A stretch of 64,000 nucleotides of DNA from Kordiimonas pumila (GTDB taxonomy: Bacteria; Pseudomonadota; Alphaproteobacteria; Sphingomonadales; Kordiimonadaceae), in NCBI RefSeq assembly GCF_015240255.1, contig NZ_CP061205.1, positions 310,001 to 374,000 of the forward strand, given 5' to 3'. Below, in pieces: positions 55,301 through 63,770 of this stretch (within the stretch, counting starts at the first letter, position 1; each line of letters opens with the position of its first letter). Below the pieces are notes generated by a model that searched no databases, was not told the DNA's origin, and was given only the letters and a program-made list of their open reading frames with translations. Position numbers and translations under genes: made by a program.

Positions 55301-55865
55301 GCAAACCGTAATCCAATAGTTCCTGGGTGTTTGAAGGATAGAGGACAGGCATACCGACTGCCATAAGGATCGTATCGGAAAAATTAGCTACTGATGAGCT
55401 CTTGGCTCCGTGATCATCACCCGCCAAGCATAGAACGCCCCCCTTAGGAGAGGTGCCTGCCTGGTTGGCATGACGAAGCACATCGCCTGAACGGTCTACA
55501 CCTGGGCCTTTACCATACCAGATACCAAAGACACCATCGACCTTAGCGCCGGGAAAAGTTCCCACATACTGCGAGCCCCATATAGCCGTAGCTGCCAAAT
55601 CTTCATTCAGGCCTGGGCGAAACTCAACATTGGCAGCTTTGAGTTCCTTGTCTGCGGCCCACAACTCCATGTCATAACGACCTAACGGTGAGCCTCGATA
55701 ACCTGAAATATAACCGCCCGTATTCCACCCGGCAGCAATGTCACGGGCACGCTGTTGCAAGGGCAAACGGACCAGAGCCTGTATACCCGTCATGTAAACC
55801 CAGTTATTGTCAACACGGTAGCGGTCGTCCAGCGTTGCTACATCGCGAACAAGTGCGGTTTCCAA
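52353..55865 (-). CDS. Fused indolepyruvate-type 2-oxoacid:ferredoxin oxidoreductase
   Basis: 1170 residues from a TTG at 55865, with AGGAG seven bases before it. The first and second thirds (about 1-690) form the IorA-like part: GYISGYRGSPLG, the TPP site GDGTLAHSGHLAIRQA with LYNGFVSMTGG, and ferredoxin-type cysteines in CEGCGDCGVVSNC and the later FCPS. The last part (about 720-1100) is the IorB-like gamma domain beginning ISGIGGTGVVTIG. The enzyme makes acyl-CoA and reduced ferredoxin from a 2-oxo acid, typically aryl pyruvates. The real substrate here is unknown. It begins 21 bases after the dehydratase gene. Confidence 0.9.
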   Translation of the reverse strand: METALVRDVATLDDRYRVDNNWVYMTGIQALVRLPLQQRARDIAAGWNTGGYISGYRGSPLGRYDMELWAADKELKAANVEFRPGLNEDLAATAIWGSQYVGTFPGAKVDGVFGIWYGKGPGVDRSGDVLRHANQAGTSPKGGVLCLAGDDHGAKSSSVANFSDTILMAVGMPVLYPSNTQELLDYGLHGIAMSRFSGCWVGMKVVTDVVEGGGSVYVGTDSPVITVPEAPSHPTDAFGAGYNIRGFDMPLPQEDRLYNHKHAAVIAYARANNLNQITANPEGTGVGVIAAGKAWQDVLQALERDNQDSDGGQARFANLKLLKIGLVWPLDPVIVREFAEGLHTIVVVEEKRPVLEDQVRTILYGQENTPRLIGKQFEGGLFEAVPDNVAFPNAKEITPGLVTSVLARVLGYEVPALGQAACAATKAPGPTRVAGFCSGCPHNRSTKVPTGSRALAGIGCHSMALLVNPQQTTTWSHMGAEGVMWLGQKSFTNERHVFANIGDGTLAHSGHLAIRQAVAAKVPITYKVLYNGFVSMTGGQPVEGNMSPQQILAGFAAEGILKMAVVTDEPERYEGVSLPDGVMVHHRTALDAVQREFREYPNVSVILYDQACAAERRRLRKRGKLPDPDKRLFINAAVCEGCGDCGVVSNCMSIEPLETELGRKRRINQGTCNKDYSCVEGFCPSFVTVEGGKPKGAAARASVDVISKRPYPNSVPEPDIAPLKHVHSVLISGIGGTGVVTIGQTLAMAAHLEGRFSSNLDVTGFSQKYGAVTSHVRFAPEAQMLHATRIAEGEADVMIGCDLLVAASDESLSCMPVGRGRAVVATGLVPTTDFARNPDLQLDSKDLIERIENAVGRSGLVLMDARRLATALVGDPIGVNMFMLGMAWQLGFIPLSEVAIDRAIELNGAAVPMNKEAFLWGRRAAHDLSAVERYLDVQQPSQVVTSMPQTKQGLDQIITHRTQHLRDHSGDLHISRYQGLVDRVRNAEAGVSGDTALAEIVAHNYHRLLAVKDEWEVARLYSHPDFRLALEEEFEGPIRLRIQLGVWPFAKKDPHTGKPVKGEVGPWVLQVMKVMDRLRGLRGSWLDPFRNTGDRILDRQFLAQYEADMEDAIADLSAETLEVVKEIASLPKAVRGYGHVREAQAFAAIEKREKLMERLNSVRQKQVKVA

Positions 55866-55886
55866 TCTTTTTCTCCTAGTCAATTA

Positions 55887-57617
55887 TCAGTGCTGAGCTG
55901 CTGGCACATCACTGCCGCTCTTGCCCACCAGAAAGTCCAGATCACAGCCCTCATCGGCCTGATTAACGGTGTCTATGTATAGCTTTGTATAACCACGGTT
56001 AGCTGCTGCCGCTGGTGGCTCCCAGACAGCCAGCCGATCTTGCAACTCCTCTTCGGAGATATGCAATTCAAGCCGCCGTTCTTCGATATTCAGCTCGATG
56101 ATATCACCGTCCCGCACCACAGCGAGTGCGCCACCAACAGCTGCCTCGGGCGAAACATGCAAAACCACAGCGCCAAAAGACGTTCCGCTCATACGGGCAT
56201 CAGAAATACGAACCATATCCGTCACTCCCTGCTTTAGTAACTTTGCAGGAATTGGTAGCATCCCGAGCTCCGGCATACCTGGAAAGCCCCTCGGCCCACA
56301 ATTTCTCAAGATCATAACCGAGTCAGCATCGATCTCTAAATTCGGATCATCAACACGCAGGTTAAGGTCTTCCTGGCCTTCAAATACGACCGCACGCCCC
56401 TTGTGTTTAAGCAGACGATGCTCAGCAGCCGATGGCTTGATAACAGCACCATTTGGGCACAGGTTACCGCGCAGAATAGCAACCCCTGAATTTTGCATAA
56501 ATGGATCGGCGACACTGTGGATTACATCTGAGTTCATGCATATTGCATTCGCGTTATTTTCAACCAGTGTCTTGCCGGTGACTGTCAAAGCATCACCATA
56601 CAGCAACCCTGCTTCGCACATATCGCGTATTATCACCGGTAGCCCACCAGCCTCATGAAAGTCCTGCATCATATAACTGCCCGATGGCTGGAGATTGAGC
56701 AGGGTGGGCACATCACGCCCAATCTGGTGCCAATCCTCAATATCCAGTTCTACGCCCATACGTCTTGCCACCGCAGTTAAATGGATCACCGCATTTGTAG
56801 AGCCCCCGATGGCCGCATTGACCTTAATGGCGTTCTCCAGTGCTTGGCGGGTAAGAATCTTATCAAGTGTCAATTCCTCGCGCACCAGATCCACAATGCG
56901 ACGTCCCGCCATTCGTGCGAGCACACGGCGCCGAGCATCCACTGCGGGAATCGAGGCGTTATCAGGAAGTCCAACACCTAAGGCTTCAACCATAGAAGCC
57001 ATTGTAGATGCTGTTCCCATCACATTACAAACACCCACTGTGCGGGTAAGGCAATTTTCTGCGTCTTCAAAGTCACCATTAACAGCTCGACCTGCACGCA
57101 AATCCGCAGCCATGTTCCAAGCATCTTTGACGCCAAAGGACTTACCTCGGAAGCTTCCGTTCAACATTGGGCCAGCTGACAGCCCTATAGTCGGAAGATT
57201 GACACTAGCAGCTCCCATTAGCAGTGCGGGTGTTGTCTTGTCGCAGCCCATCAAAAGCACAACACCATCCATCGGATTAGCCCTCAATGTTTCTTCGACG
57301 TCCATGCTGCAAAGATTACGCAGTAACATCGCCGTCGGCCGGGTTAGCATCTCCCCTGGTGAGATGACAGGAAACTCCATGGGAACCCCGCCTGCCTCTA
57401 TAATGCCTTCGCGAACATGTTGGGCTAAATCTCGAAAATGTGAGTTACATGGGGTAAGCTCAGACCATGTGTTACAAATCCCAACCACAGGACGCCCATC
57501 AAAATGGTCCTCCGGCACACCACGACTTCGAACCCAGCTCCGGTTTGCAAAGTTTTTCGCTCCAGTTCCTTCAAACCAGGCTTGTGACCTCAGAACTCGT
57601 CTTTTTTCATTGGCCAT
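55887..57617 (-). CDS. IlvD/Edd-family dehydratase, sugar-acid type
   Basis: 576 residues. Three cysteines for the Fe-S cluster are visible in NTWSELTPCNSH, LMGCDKTTPALL and VGVCNVMGTAST, and the Lys after the second Cys is the usual metal-ligand position. The length and motifs fit dehydratases acting on sugar acids (arabonate, xylonate, fuconate) better than IlvD of valine synthesis, which is better placed with ilv genes. It removes water from a 2,3-dihydroxy acid to give a 2-oxo acid. First gene of the dehydratase-oxidoreductase-AtuA-TonB run. Confidence 0.85.
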   Translation of the reverse strand: MANEKRRVLRSQAWFEGTGAKNFANRSWVRSRGVPEDHFDGRPVVGICNTWSELTPCNSHFRDLAQHVREGIIEAGGVPMEFPVISPGEMLTRPTAMLLRNLCSMDVEETLRANPMDGVVLLMGCDKTTPALLMGAASVNLPTIGLSAGPMLNGSFRGKSFGVKDAWNMAADLRAGRAVNGDFEDAENCLTRTVGVCNVMGTASTMASMVEALGVGLPDNASIPAVDARRRVLARMAGRRIVDLVREELTLDKILTRQALENAIKVNAAIGGSTNAVIHLTAVARRMGVELDIEDWHQIGRDVPTLLNLQPSGSYMMQDFHEAGGLPVIIRDMCEAGLLYGDALTVTGKTLVENNANAICMNSDVIHSVADPFMQNSGVAILRGNLCPNGAVIKPSAAEHRLLKHKGRAVVFEGQEDLNLRVDDPNLEIDADSVMILRNCGPRGFPGMPELGMLPIPAKLLKQGVTDMVRISDARMSGTSFGAVVLHVSPEAAVGGALAVVRDGDIIELNIEERRLELHISEEELQDRLAVWEPPAAAANRGYTKLYIDTVNQADEGCDLDFLVGKSGSDVPAAQH

Positions 57618-57930
57618 ACCTATAGATTCCTCTGCTTATCGGGTGGAACATACGCGCCCGGCCCAATCAAAACATTCAAACGAAGTGGTTTACATGAGTT
57701 ATATTTGCGTACCCACATCTACATCTCATCCGCTTGTAAGACTTGCGGTTTCTGGCTATCCTGATCACCAATTTGATTGACCTACGGACATACTGAGCAT
57801 GATCCACGATGGCCAATCCCTGTAGGCTAGGCCTGAGTTTTGTCTCACAGCTAACCTTGGTCCAATCAACAGGTTAAGGCTATGTAATGTTTACTCATGG
57901 TATCTTCACATACAGCTTGCCAGAACACGT
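57618..57930. other. Intergenic region between the dehydratase and MFS genes
   Basis: 313 bp lying upstream of the dehydratase operon and downstream of the MFS gene, both leftward. It should hold the dehydratase promoter. I see no strong dyad, RNA element or ORF. Confidence 0.4.
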
Positions 57931-59310
57931 TTAAGCAACCCCACCATGTGACCGCATTCGCCTCTCTAACACCGCCAAAACTGGCGCCAGTACCAGCACA
58001 AGCAACAGCGGTGTTGCCGCAGTCCACATTGCGACCTTCAAGCCCATTTTATTGGCCAGAAGTGCCGCGCCAATAAGCGGTGCCGCGCTACTCCCAAGGC
58101 GTGAAATACTTCCTTTCCAACCAACAGCTGCACTGCGTAAAGCGGCAGGATAAACGATTGGTGTTAAAATATTGAGCGACTGGTAAGTGCCAACACTGAA
58201 AAAGCCAGCGCAAGCTATAATGGCTACGAAAGCCATACTGCCAAAGGGTACATATGCCAAACCAGCCAATGACAGTATGCCTAGTGCTGAATATACCGCA
58301 ATCGTGCTGTATGCCCCAAACCGATCCATCATTAAACCTGTTGTAAGCCCAGCGATAATAGCTGCCACCCCAGCAATTGATGCATATGCAGCGTAACTCG
58401 TAACTGAAACGGCTTCAAATTCATGGAAGAATGTTGCACCAAGAGCAAAAAGATTCACACTGACCTGGCCACAAACACAGGTGAACCAGAGCACCATTGT
58501 GAAAGCAGCACGATGGGAGCCAAATATCTCTATGATCGAGATTTTATTACCAATTCGCCGAGCCGGTTCCGCAAATTGCGTGTCAGGCTCCAGTCCAATA
58601 TTCAGCTTGTTCAGTGAACTGACTATTTCAGTTGATGGCGCATTAGTTCGAGCCAGATGCAACGGTGACTCAGGCAATAGGAACAAAATAGGTGCGATTA
58701 CCAAGATAGGCGCAATTGCCCCTATCACATACATCCCCTTCCAGCCAATATGATCGAGCGATAAAGCAACGAGAACACTGGCACCAACCGTTCCCACACC
58801 AACACCGGCATAAACGATCCCAACCATAGTTGAGCGCCATCTTTTAGAAGATACATCAGCTACAAGACTAGCAGCTGCGGGCAACAAGCCACCGCCCAGC
58901 AGACCGGCCACAAAACGGGTAACCGCAAAATCAACAACCGAAGTAGTAAACACACTTAATAATGTCGCGATTGAAAACAGCGCTAACAACACAATTATCA
59001 TTTGCTTGCGACCATAACGATCAATAAGAGGCGAAAGTAAAAGCCCTCCAATCGCTTGGCCTATAGGCTGCGCTGCGTAAGCACCCGTAAGGCTTGCTGT
59101 GGCTACACCAAAAGTAGCAGCAATCGCAGGTAGCACCTGCCCGGTCACAGCCAAATCATAACCGTCAATTAGCAAAACCAGAAAGAGCAAAACTATGGTG
59201 ACTACATGTCCCCTCCTCACTGGCGATTCATCAAGCAGGGTGCCCAGATCGATTTTTTTAGTGTCGGAACTATTTTGCGGACCCGCTGCAGTTGGGGTGA
59301 CTATAGCCAT
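57931..59310 (-). CDS. MFS transporter, aromatic/organic acid type (AAHS-like)
   Basis: 459 residues with about 12 membrane spans. LLIDGYDLAVTGQVLPAIAATF in the first span is the DGxD signature of the aromatic acid:H+ symporter group, and DRYGRKQMIIV is the MFS loop motif between spans 2 and 3. It would take up a carboxylic acid, possibly aromatic, across the inner membrane by proton symport. It follows the GntR gene by 28 bp, so it is co-transcribed with the malonate genes and could replace the MatC carrier of rhizobial malonate operons. Confidence 0.88.
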   Translation of the reverse strand: MAIVTPTAAGPQNSSDTKKIDLGTLLDESPVRRGHVVTIVLLFLVLLIDGYDLAVTGQVLPAIAATFGVATASLTGAYAAQPIGQAIGGLLLSPLIDRYGRKQMIIVLLALFSIATLLSVFTTSVVDFAVTRFVAGLLGGGLLPAAASLVADVSSKRWRSTMVGIVYAGVGVGTVGASVLVALSLDHIGWKGMYVIGAIAPILVIAPILFLLPESPLHLARTNAPSTEIVSSLNKLNIGLEPDTQFAEPARRIGNKISIIEIFGSHRAAFTMVLWFTCVCGQVSVNLFALGATFFHEFEAVSVTSYAAYASIAGVAAIIAGLTTGLMMDRFGAYSTIAVYSALGILSLAGLAYVPFGSMAFVAIIACAGFFSVGTYQSLNILTPIVYPAALRSAAVGWKGSISRLGSSAAPLIGAALLANKMGLKVAMWTAATPLLLVLVLAPVLAVLERRMRSHGGVA

Positions 59311-59338
59311 TCAATACCTCTCTTACTTAAAATACTAT

Positions 59339-60007
59339 TTATTGCTTCCAGCTTTTGACAACGAGGTCACGAGTACATCGCAAATGGTTGGTCAACAATT
59401 CGACTGCCTTGTCCTCATTCCGCGCTATAGCCGCCTCAAAGATAGCTATGTGCTCTTCTTCGTCGCCCCGCTGACCGACAACTACAGCCCTCGAAACTGC
59501 ACGATACCGGGCAGCTGCATCCGACATCCGCTGGCAAAAGTTTTGCATCCAACTTGAACCACACGCGCCAATCAAAGCATTATGAAATTCGTCGTGAGCT
59601 TTTTCCCATTCTGCACCTCGAAGCCCGCTCTCCACCTCGATGAGACGCGGTGCTCGACGTAGGCGGTGTAACATCAGAACAAGATTTTCTTCCCAATCCT
59701 GATTGCCGCGCTGAATTGACGCCCTTAAGGCCGCTTCATTTGCCCAACAGCGCGCATCAAATAAATCATCAAGATCATCAAGATCGAGCGAAGCGACTCG
59801 AAACCCACGCTGATCCTGTTGAGAGACAAACCCTTCACTGACCAGTCGGTTCAGGGCTTCCCGAATCGGACTGGGTCCAATTTGTAGTTTCTTGGAAAGA
59901 TCATGAACATGCAACCTTGCGCCCGGGGGATATTGTCCAGTAATAATCCCTTCTCTAATACTATTATAAGCGCTTGACGCAGACGTGTTGGCAACTAATC
60001 CAACCAT
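59339..60007 (-). CDS. GntR-family regulator with FCD domain, MatR-like
   Basis: 222 residues; AAGGAG seven bases before the ATG. The winged HTH is at about 14-75 (IREGIITGQYPPGARLHVHDLS, GPSPIREALNRLVSEGFV). The rest is an FCD ligand-binding domain with DDLFDARCWANEAAL, FHNALIGACGS and HIAIFEAAIARNEDKA. FCD-type GntR proteins bind small organic acids; MatR of Rhizobium binds malonate and controls matABC. Its position directly after the decarboxylase gene supports that. Its operator may be the TTTGTATATAAA box upstream of matB. Confidence 0.87.
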   Translation of the reverse strand: MVGLVANTSASSAYNSIREGIITGQYPPGARLHVHDLSKKLQIGPSPIREALNRLVSEGFVSQQDQRGFRVASLDLDDLDDLFDARCWANEAALRASIQRGNQDWEENLVLMLHRLRRAPRLIEVESGLRGAEWEKAHDEFHNALIGACGSSWMQNFCQRMSDAAARYRAVSRAVVVGQRGDEEEHIAIFEAAIARNEDKAVELLTNHLRCTRDLVVKSWKQ

Positions 60008-60029
60008 AAAAAGGCTCCTTGAAGTGCTA

Positions 60030-61223
60030 CTAATTCCCCAAAAAAGGCATACGCAAGGGCGTTTGCAAAAGCCCCTCGACTGACCGAGCTCGAGAGACTC
60101 TCCCTAAGCGATATGCTTCCTGACACTTTTCGATATAGTTCGGTCGATAACGATAGTTAACCATTAATCCATAACTTTCCGCTATTGCATTCTCCGAAAG
60201 GTTTGCCTGCCAGTTAATACGCTCGAGGCGTGCTCCATTTGAAAGATGGAAATGAGCTACAGGATCAGGCGCACGCCCCTGAGGGGCCAATGTCAAATAA
60301 CGCGCTGCAGCCTTAGAAAGAGGCAACTCCAGTACAGCACAACTTTCCGGATTCTCCCACCAACGTGGTACTTCAAGTGCTGCCTTATCGGCACTGGTAA
60401 GGCCCGTGATAATATCTGTATTATTCATTACCCAGCGCCTAAAGCCAGGTATGGGCGACAAGGTAGAGAAAGTTTTTAAACTGGGTATCTCATGATACAA
60501 TTCGTTAACAGCACGCTTTATGAGCAAATTTCCAAACGGGATACCACTCAGGCCCTTTTGGCAATTGCTTATAGAATAGAAAATCGCTGTCGACGGTGTT
60601 GGATCTTCTACAATTGGCGCCTCCAGAATAGACTTGATCGTCGCACTAATTTCATGAGTTAAAGCCACTTGCACAAATATCAACGGCTCATCCGGCATGG
60701 AAGGATGGAAGAAACCAAAACAGCGCCGATCAGCAGCAAGACGGCGCCTCATATCAACCCAACTAGTGATTGGGTGCACGGCTTCATACTTCATTAACCG
60801 CTCCAAAAGACTGGCCGGACTATCCCAATCAATTCTGCGCAGCGTCAAAAAACCGCCATTGAACCATGATGTAAGAGTCTTCTGTAATTCACGGTCCAGT
60901 GGCTTCAGTTCAGGCTTAGACTTTACCAGCGGTAATAGCCTGCGCCGTACATCAACAAGTAATGCTGTGCCTGCTTTAGCAAGATTGATCTGATGGATAA
61001 CAGTTTGCCATTCTGCAACTAACTCACGTGCAACAGCATCGAAATATTCAGCAAGCTTATCATCATCGAGACTGCTTAACTCAGCGACAAGCGTATTAGC
61101 AACGCGGGGTCCTGCAGCATCGCCTTTCGCCTTTGCCAATTGGCGTGTCAACGAAAGCGCCGTTTGTGCATCTGGCAATGGTGGCCGCTTCAATAGCGCC
61201 TTTATATAGGGAAATTGTTTCAC
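60030..61223 (-). CDS. matA: Malonyl-CoA decarboxylase
   Basis: 397 residues. SISNCQKGLSGIPFGN, LSPIPGFRRWV and the C-terminal HFHLSNGARLERINW with GLMVNYRY are the marks of the family, where late His and Ser residues are catalytic. It converts malonyl-CoA to acetyl-CoA and CO2. Its GTG start overlaps the matB stop (GTGA), so the two are coupled. The protein is somewhat shorter than the eukaryotic and rhizobial enzymes (about 460), mainly at the N-terminus. Confidence 0.9.
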   Translation of the reverse strand: MKQFPYIKALLKRPPLPDAQTALSLTRQLAKAKGDAAGPRVANTLVAELSSLDDDKLAEYFDAVARELVAEWQTVIHQINLAKAGTALLVDVRRRLLPLVKSKPELKPLDRELQKTLTSWFNGGFLTLRRIDWDSPASLLERLMKYEAVHPITSWVDMRRRLAADRRCFGFFHPSMPDEPLIFVQVALTHEISATIKSILEAPIVEDPTPSTAIFYSISNCQKGLSGIPFGNLLIKRAVNELYHEIPSLKTFSTLSPIPGFRRWVMNNTDIITGLTSADKAALEVPRWWENPESCAVLELPLSKAAARYLTLAPQGRAPDPVAHFHLSNGARLERINWQANLSENAIAESYGLMVNYRYRPNYIEKCQEAYRLGRVSRARSVEGLLQTPLRMPFLGN

Positions 61224-62743
61224 TTAACCACCGCAGCAAACAGGCCCGCATTCGTATTACGCAGTGCGGCCTTTTCCACTTTTCCCATTGCATTCCTCGG
61301 CAGCACATCTGTAAACAACACCGCCTTAGGGACCTTGAAACCGGCCAGCTCTTGCTTTAGGGCGTGGATAATCAAATCAGCCTCAACTCTTTCTCCATCT
61401 TGCAAACAGATAACCGCGACTACTGCCTCACCAAAGTCTGCATGCGGGATACCAATAACGGCGCTTTCCTCTACTGCAGGTAACGCATTTATCACAGCTT
61501 CAATTTCACTAGGATAAACATTAAGCCCGCCAGTGATCACCATATCTTTGGCTCGACCAACGAGATGCAGATATCCCTCTTCATCAATTTTACCAAGATC
61601 CCCTGTTATAAAAAAACCATCTGGTCTGAATTCTGCTTTCGTCTTATCAGGCATTTGCCAGTAACCACGAAACACACCCACCCCGCGAACCTCAACTGAA
61701 CCGATCGCATTCGCAGGTAATGCCGACCCATTCTCATCAGCGATCTGTAATTCCATGCCGGGTAACGGTAAACCAACCGATCCACGACGAATCCCCGCAC
61801 CAGGAAGATTAGATGCAATAACACCGCATTCTGACATACCGTACCGCTCAAGCAGCGCTTTACCAGCTCTCTCTTCAAAGGCATCAAACGTTTCCGTAAG
61901 AAGGGGGGCTGACCCGGAAATACACAATCGCAAATCTTTCGCCGCTTCACGATCAAAACGCGAGTCAGCAAGCAGTCGTACATAATAAGTCGGAACACCC
62001 ATAAAAATTGTTGAACCCTCTAAGACATCCATCACCAAATTGACATCAAAACGCGGCAATAAACGCACCCGCGTACCCGCCAGTAAGGCTGTATTCAGTG
62101 AAATGAAGAGTCCGTGTATATGATATAACGGCAGCGTATGGAGCAAGACGTCATTTTTGGTCAAACCCCACACCTGACCAAGCGTCCGAGCATTGCTTAG
62201 CAGATTCGCATTACTCAGCATCGCCCCTTTGGACCGCCCAGTAGTGCCAGACGTGTACACAATGGCCGCCAAATCATCACTATCAACCACAACATCATCA
62301 ATAGAGCCGCGTTCTCGGAGTTCATTAGCTCGCTTGAAAAACGAACCTCCTCCCTCAGCGTTCAGCGTCAACAAAGCCACACCATTTTCACTCACTATGG
62401 CAGAATATTCAGCCTCGCTCGCCGGATCACAAATAACAAGCGCAGGCAAAGCATCGTTAAGAAAATATGTAAATTCTTTAGCGCGGTACCCAGTATTAAG
62501 CGGCACAAAGACGGCGCCTTGTCGTAAAACAGCAAGATAAAGAAACACCAACTGCAACGACTTTTCGGCCTGCACTAAAACACGGTCGCCACGTTTAACA
62601 CCTGAAGCGTCAAGAGCCCGTGCCGCCAAATCAATTTCATTGATAATTTCCTGGCCACGGAAAGCGCGCCCATCCCATTCAATTACAGCCGTTTCGCCAG
62701 AGCCTAGCAACGCCTCTTGTATGGCCGCATACAACCCGCCCAT
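61220..62743 (-). CDS. matB: Malonyl-CoA synthetase
   Basis: 507 residues from ATG at 62743, with GGGAGA nine bases before; a longer frame is possible but poor. VYTSGTTGRSKGAML is the AMP-binding P-loop-like motif near 158, GVPTYYVRLL and ERYGMSECGVIASN match MatB better than other acyl-CoA ligases, GDLGKIDEEGYLHLVGRAKDM is the hinge region, and NAMGKVEKAAL carries the final catalytic Lys. It activates malonate, and possibly methylmalonate, with CoA and ATP. First gene of matB-matA-gntR-MFS. Confidence 0.88.
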   Translation of the reverse strand: MGGLYAAIQEALLGSGETAVIEWDGRAFRGQEIINEIDLAARALDASGVKRGDRVLVQAEKSLQLVFLYLAVLRQGAVFVPLNTGYRAKEFTYFLNDALPALVICDPASEAEYSAIVSENGVALLTLNAEGGGSFFKRANELRERGSIDDVVVDSDDLAAIVYTSGTTGRSKGAMLSNANLLSNARTLGQVWGLTKNDVLLHTLPLYHIHGLFISLNTALLAGTRVRLLPRFDVNLVMDVLEGSTIFMGVPTYYVRLLADSRFDREAAKDLRLCISGSAPLLTETFDAFEERAGKALLERYGMSECGVIASNLPGAGIRRGSVGLPLPGMELQIADENGSALPANAIGSVEVRGVGVFRGYWQMPDKTKAEFRPDGFFITGDLGKIDEEGYLHLVGRAKDMVITGGLNVYPSEIEAVINALPAVEESAVIGIPHADFGEAVVAVICLQDGERVEADLIIHALKQELAGFKVPKAVLFTDVLPRNAMGKVEKAALRNTNAGLFAAVVK

Positions 62744-62858
62744 GAAATATTCTCCCACAATTAATGTACATTTGTATATAAAAGCTTGCATATGTTTATA
62801 ATATCGATATTTTATAAAGTCTAATTATTTTATCGTTATTTATAAAAAAGGGAGAGGT
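62744..62858. promoter_or_regulatory. Divergent promoter region of matB and the FAH-family gene
   Basis: 115 bp of very A+T-rich DNA between divergent starts. TTTGTATATAAA (62771-62782) is a near-palindrome like the TTGTATA-core sites of FCD-type GntR proteins, and AATATCGATATT (62800-62811) is a perfect 12-bp palindrome. Either could be the operator of the cluster's GntR regulator. AGGGAGAGG precedes the FAH start. Confidence 0.45.
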
Positions 62859-63740
62859 ATGCGGTTCATTTCATATTATGAAGCGGGTGATGCTAGGACA
62901 GGTGTGATCAACAATGATGAAGTTGTCGATATGGCCGCACTGAATGTGCCAGGCATAACCCAACTTCAGGACCTGATAGACGCTGGTTCCGATGGGCTGG
63001 CTGCCGTTGCACAAGCACTCCAAGGAGGGGACTACGCACTAAAACCGCTCACTGAACTGAAGTTACTCGCTCCAGTGGCGACTTCAGGGAAAAACATATT
63101 TTGCATAGGGCGCAATTTTTTTGGCCATGTTCAAGAAGGCTATAAAGCGCAAGGGCTGGCACTCGATGTCCCTAAGGTACCCCAAATTTTCACAAAACCT
63201 CGCACATCTTTGGCCGCCTCTGGTGAAGACCTAAGCTTCCGGAAAAAGGTTAGCGACCGTATGGATTATGAAGGTGAACTCGGAATCATAATCGCTAAGG
63301 GGGGCCGTGACATCAAACCGGAAAATGCATTCGATCATATTTTCGGTTATACTGTGATCAACGATATCACTGCCCGGGATTTACAACGCAAACACGATCA
63401 ATGGTTTAAAGGAAAAGGCTTAGATCAATCCTGCCCAATGGGCCCTTGGATCATTACGAAAGATGAAGTGACAGATATTCAAACGGTCGAGATTCTCACC
63501 ACTGTGAACGGAGAAACACGCCAATCTGCCAAAGTTTCACAGATGATCTTTGATATTCCGACAATCTTGGCTGAACTTTCCCGCGGCATGACCCTTGAAG
63601 CAGGTGATATAATCGCCACGGGCACACCGGAAGGTGTCGGTTATGCCATGGCGACACCGCAATATCTCAAGAACGGTGATATTGTAACTGTTGCCATCAG
63701 CGGTGTGGGCGAGCTCACCAATCGGATTACAATAAGTTGA
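62859..63740 (+). CDS. Fumarylacetoacetate hydrolase-family protein
   Basis: 293 residues. The FAH fold core is clear: FCIGRNFFGHVQE, YEGELGIIIAKGG with the metal-binding Glu residues, GYTVINDITARDLQ, KGLDQSCPMGPWIITKDE and GDIIATGTPEGVG. Members hydrolyse C-C bonds of acylpyruvates or 2,4-dioxo acids, or decarboxylate or hydrate related compounds. By context it would cut a dioxo acid made by the cluster, possibly yielding pyruvate plus an acid fed to MatB. The exact reaction is not predictable. Confidence 0.9.
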   Translation: MRFISYYEAGDARTGVINNDEVVDMAALNVPGITQLQDLIDAGSDGLAAVAQALQGGDYALKPLTELKLLAPVATSGKNIFCIGRNFFGHVQEGYKAQGLALDVPKVPQIFTKPRTSLAASGEDLSFRKKVSDRMDYEGELGIIIAKGGRDIKPENAFDHIFGYTVINDITARDLQRKHDQWFKGKGLDQSCPMGPWIITKDEVTDIQTVEILTTVNGETRQSAKVSQMIFDIPTILAELSRGMTLEAGDIIATGTPEGVGYAMATPQYLKNGDIVTVAISGVGELTNRITIS

Positions 63741-63770
63741 TGTCTGCATCACCATATAATTGAGATCACT

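Noticed and set aside
56695-57780. 361-codon plus-strand frame opposite the dehydratase gene
   Set aside because: It mirrors the real gene's codons on the other strand and has Ser/Arg/Thr-rich composition without any family motif.
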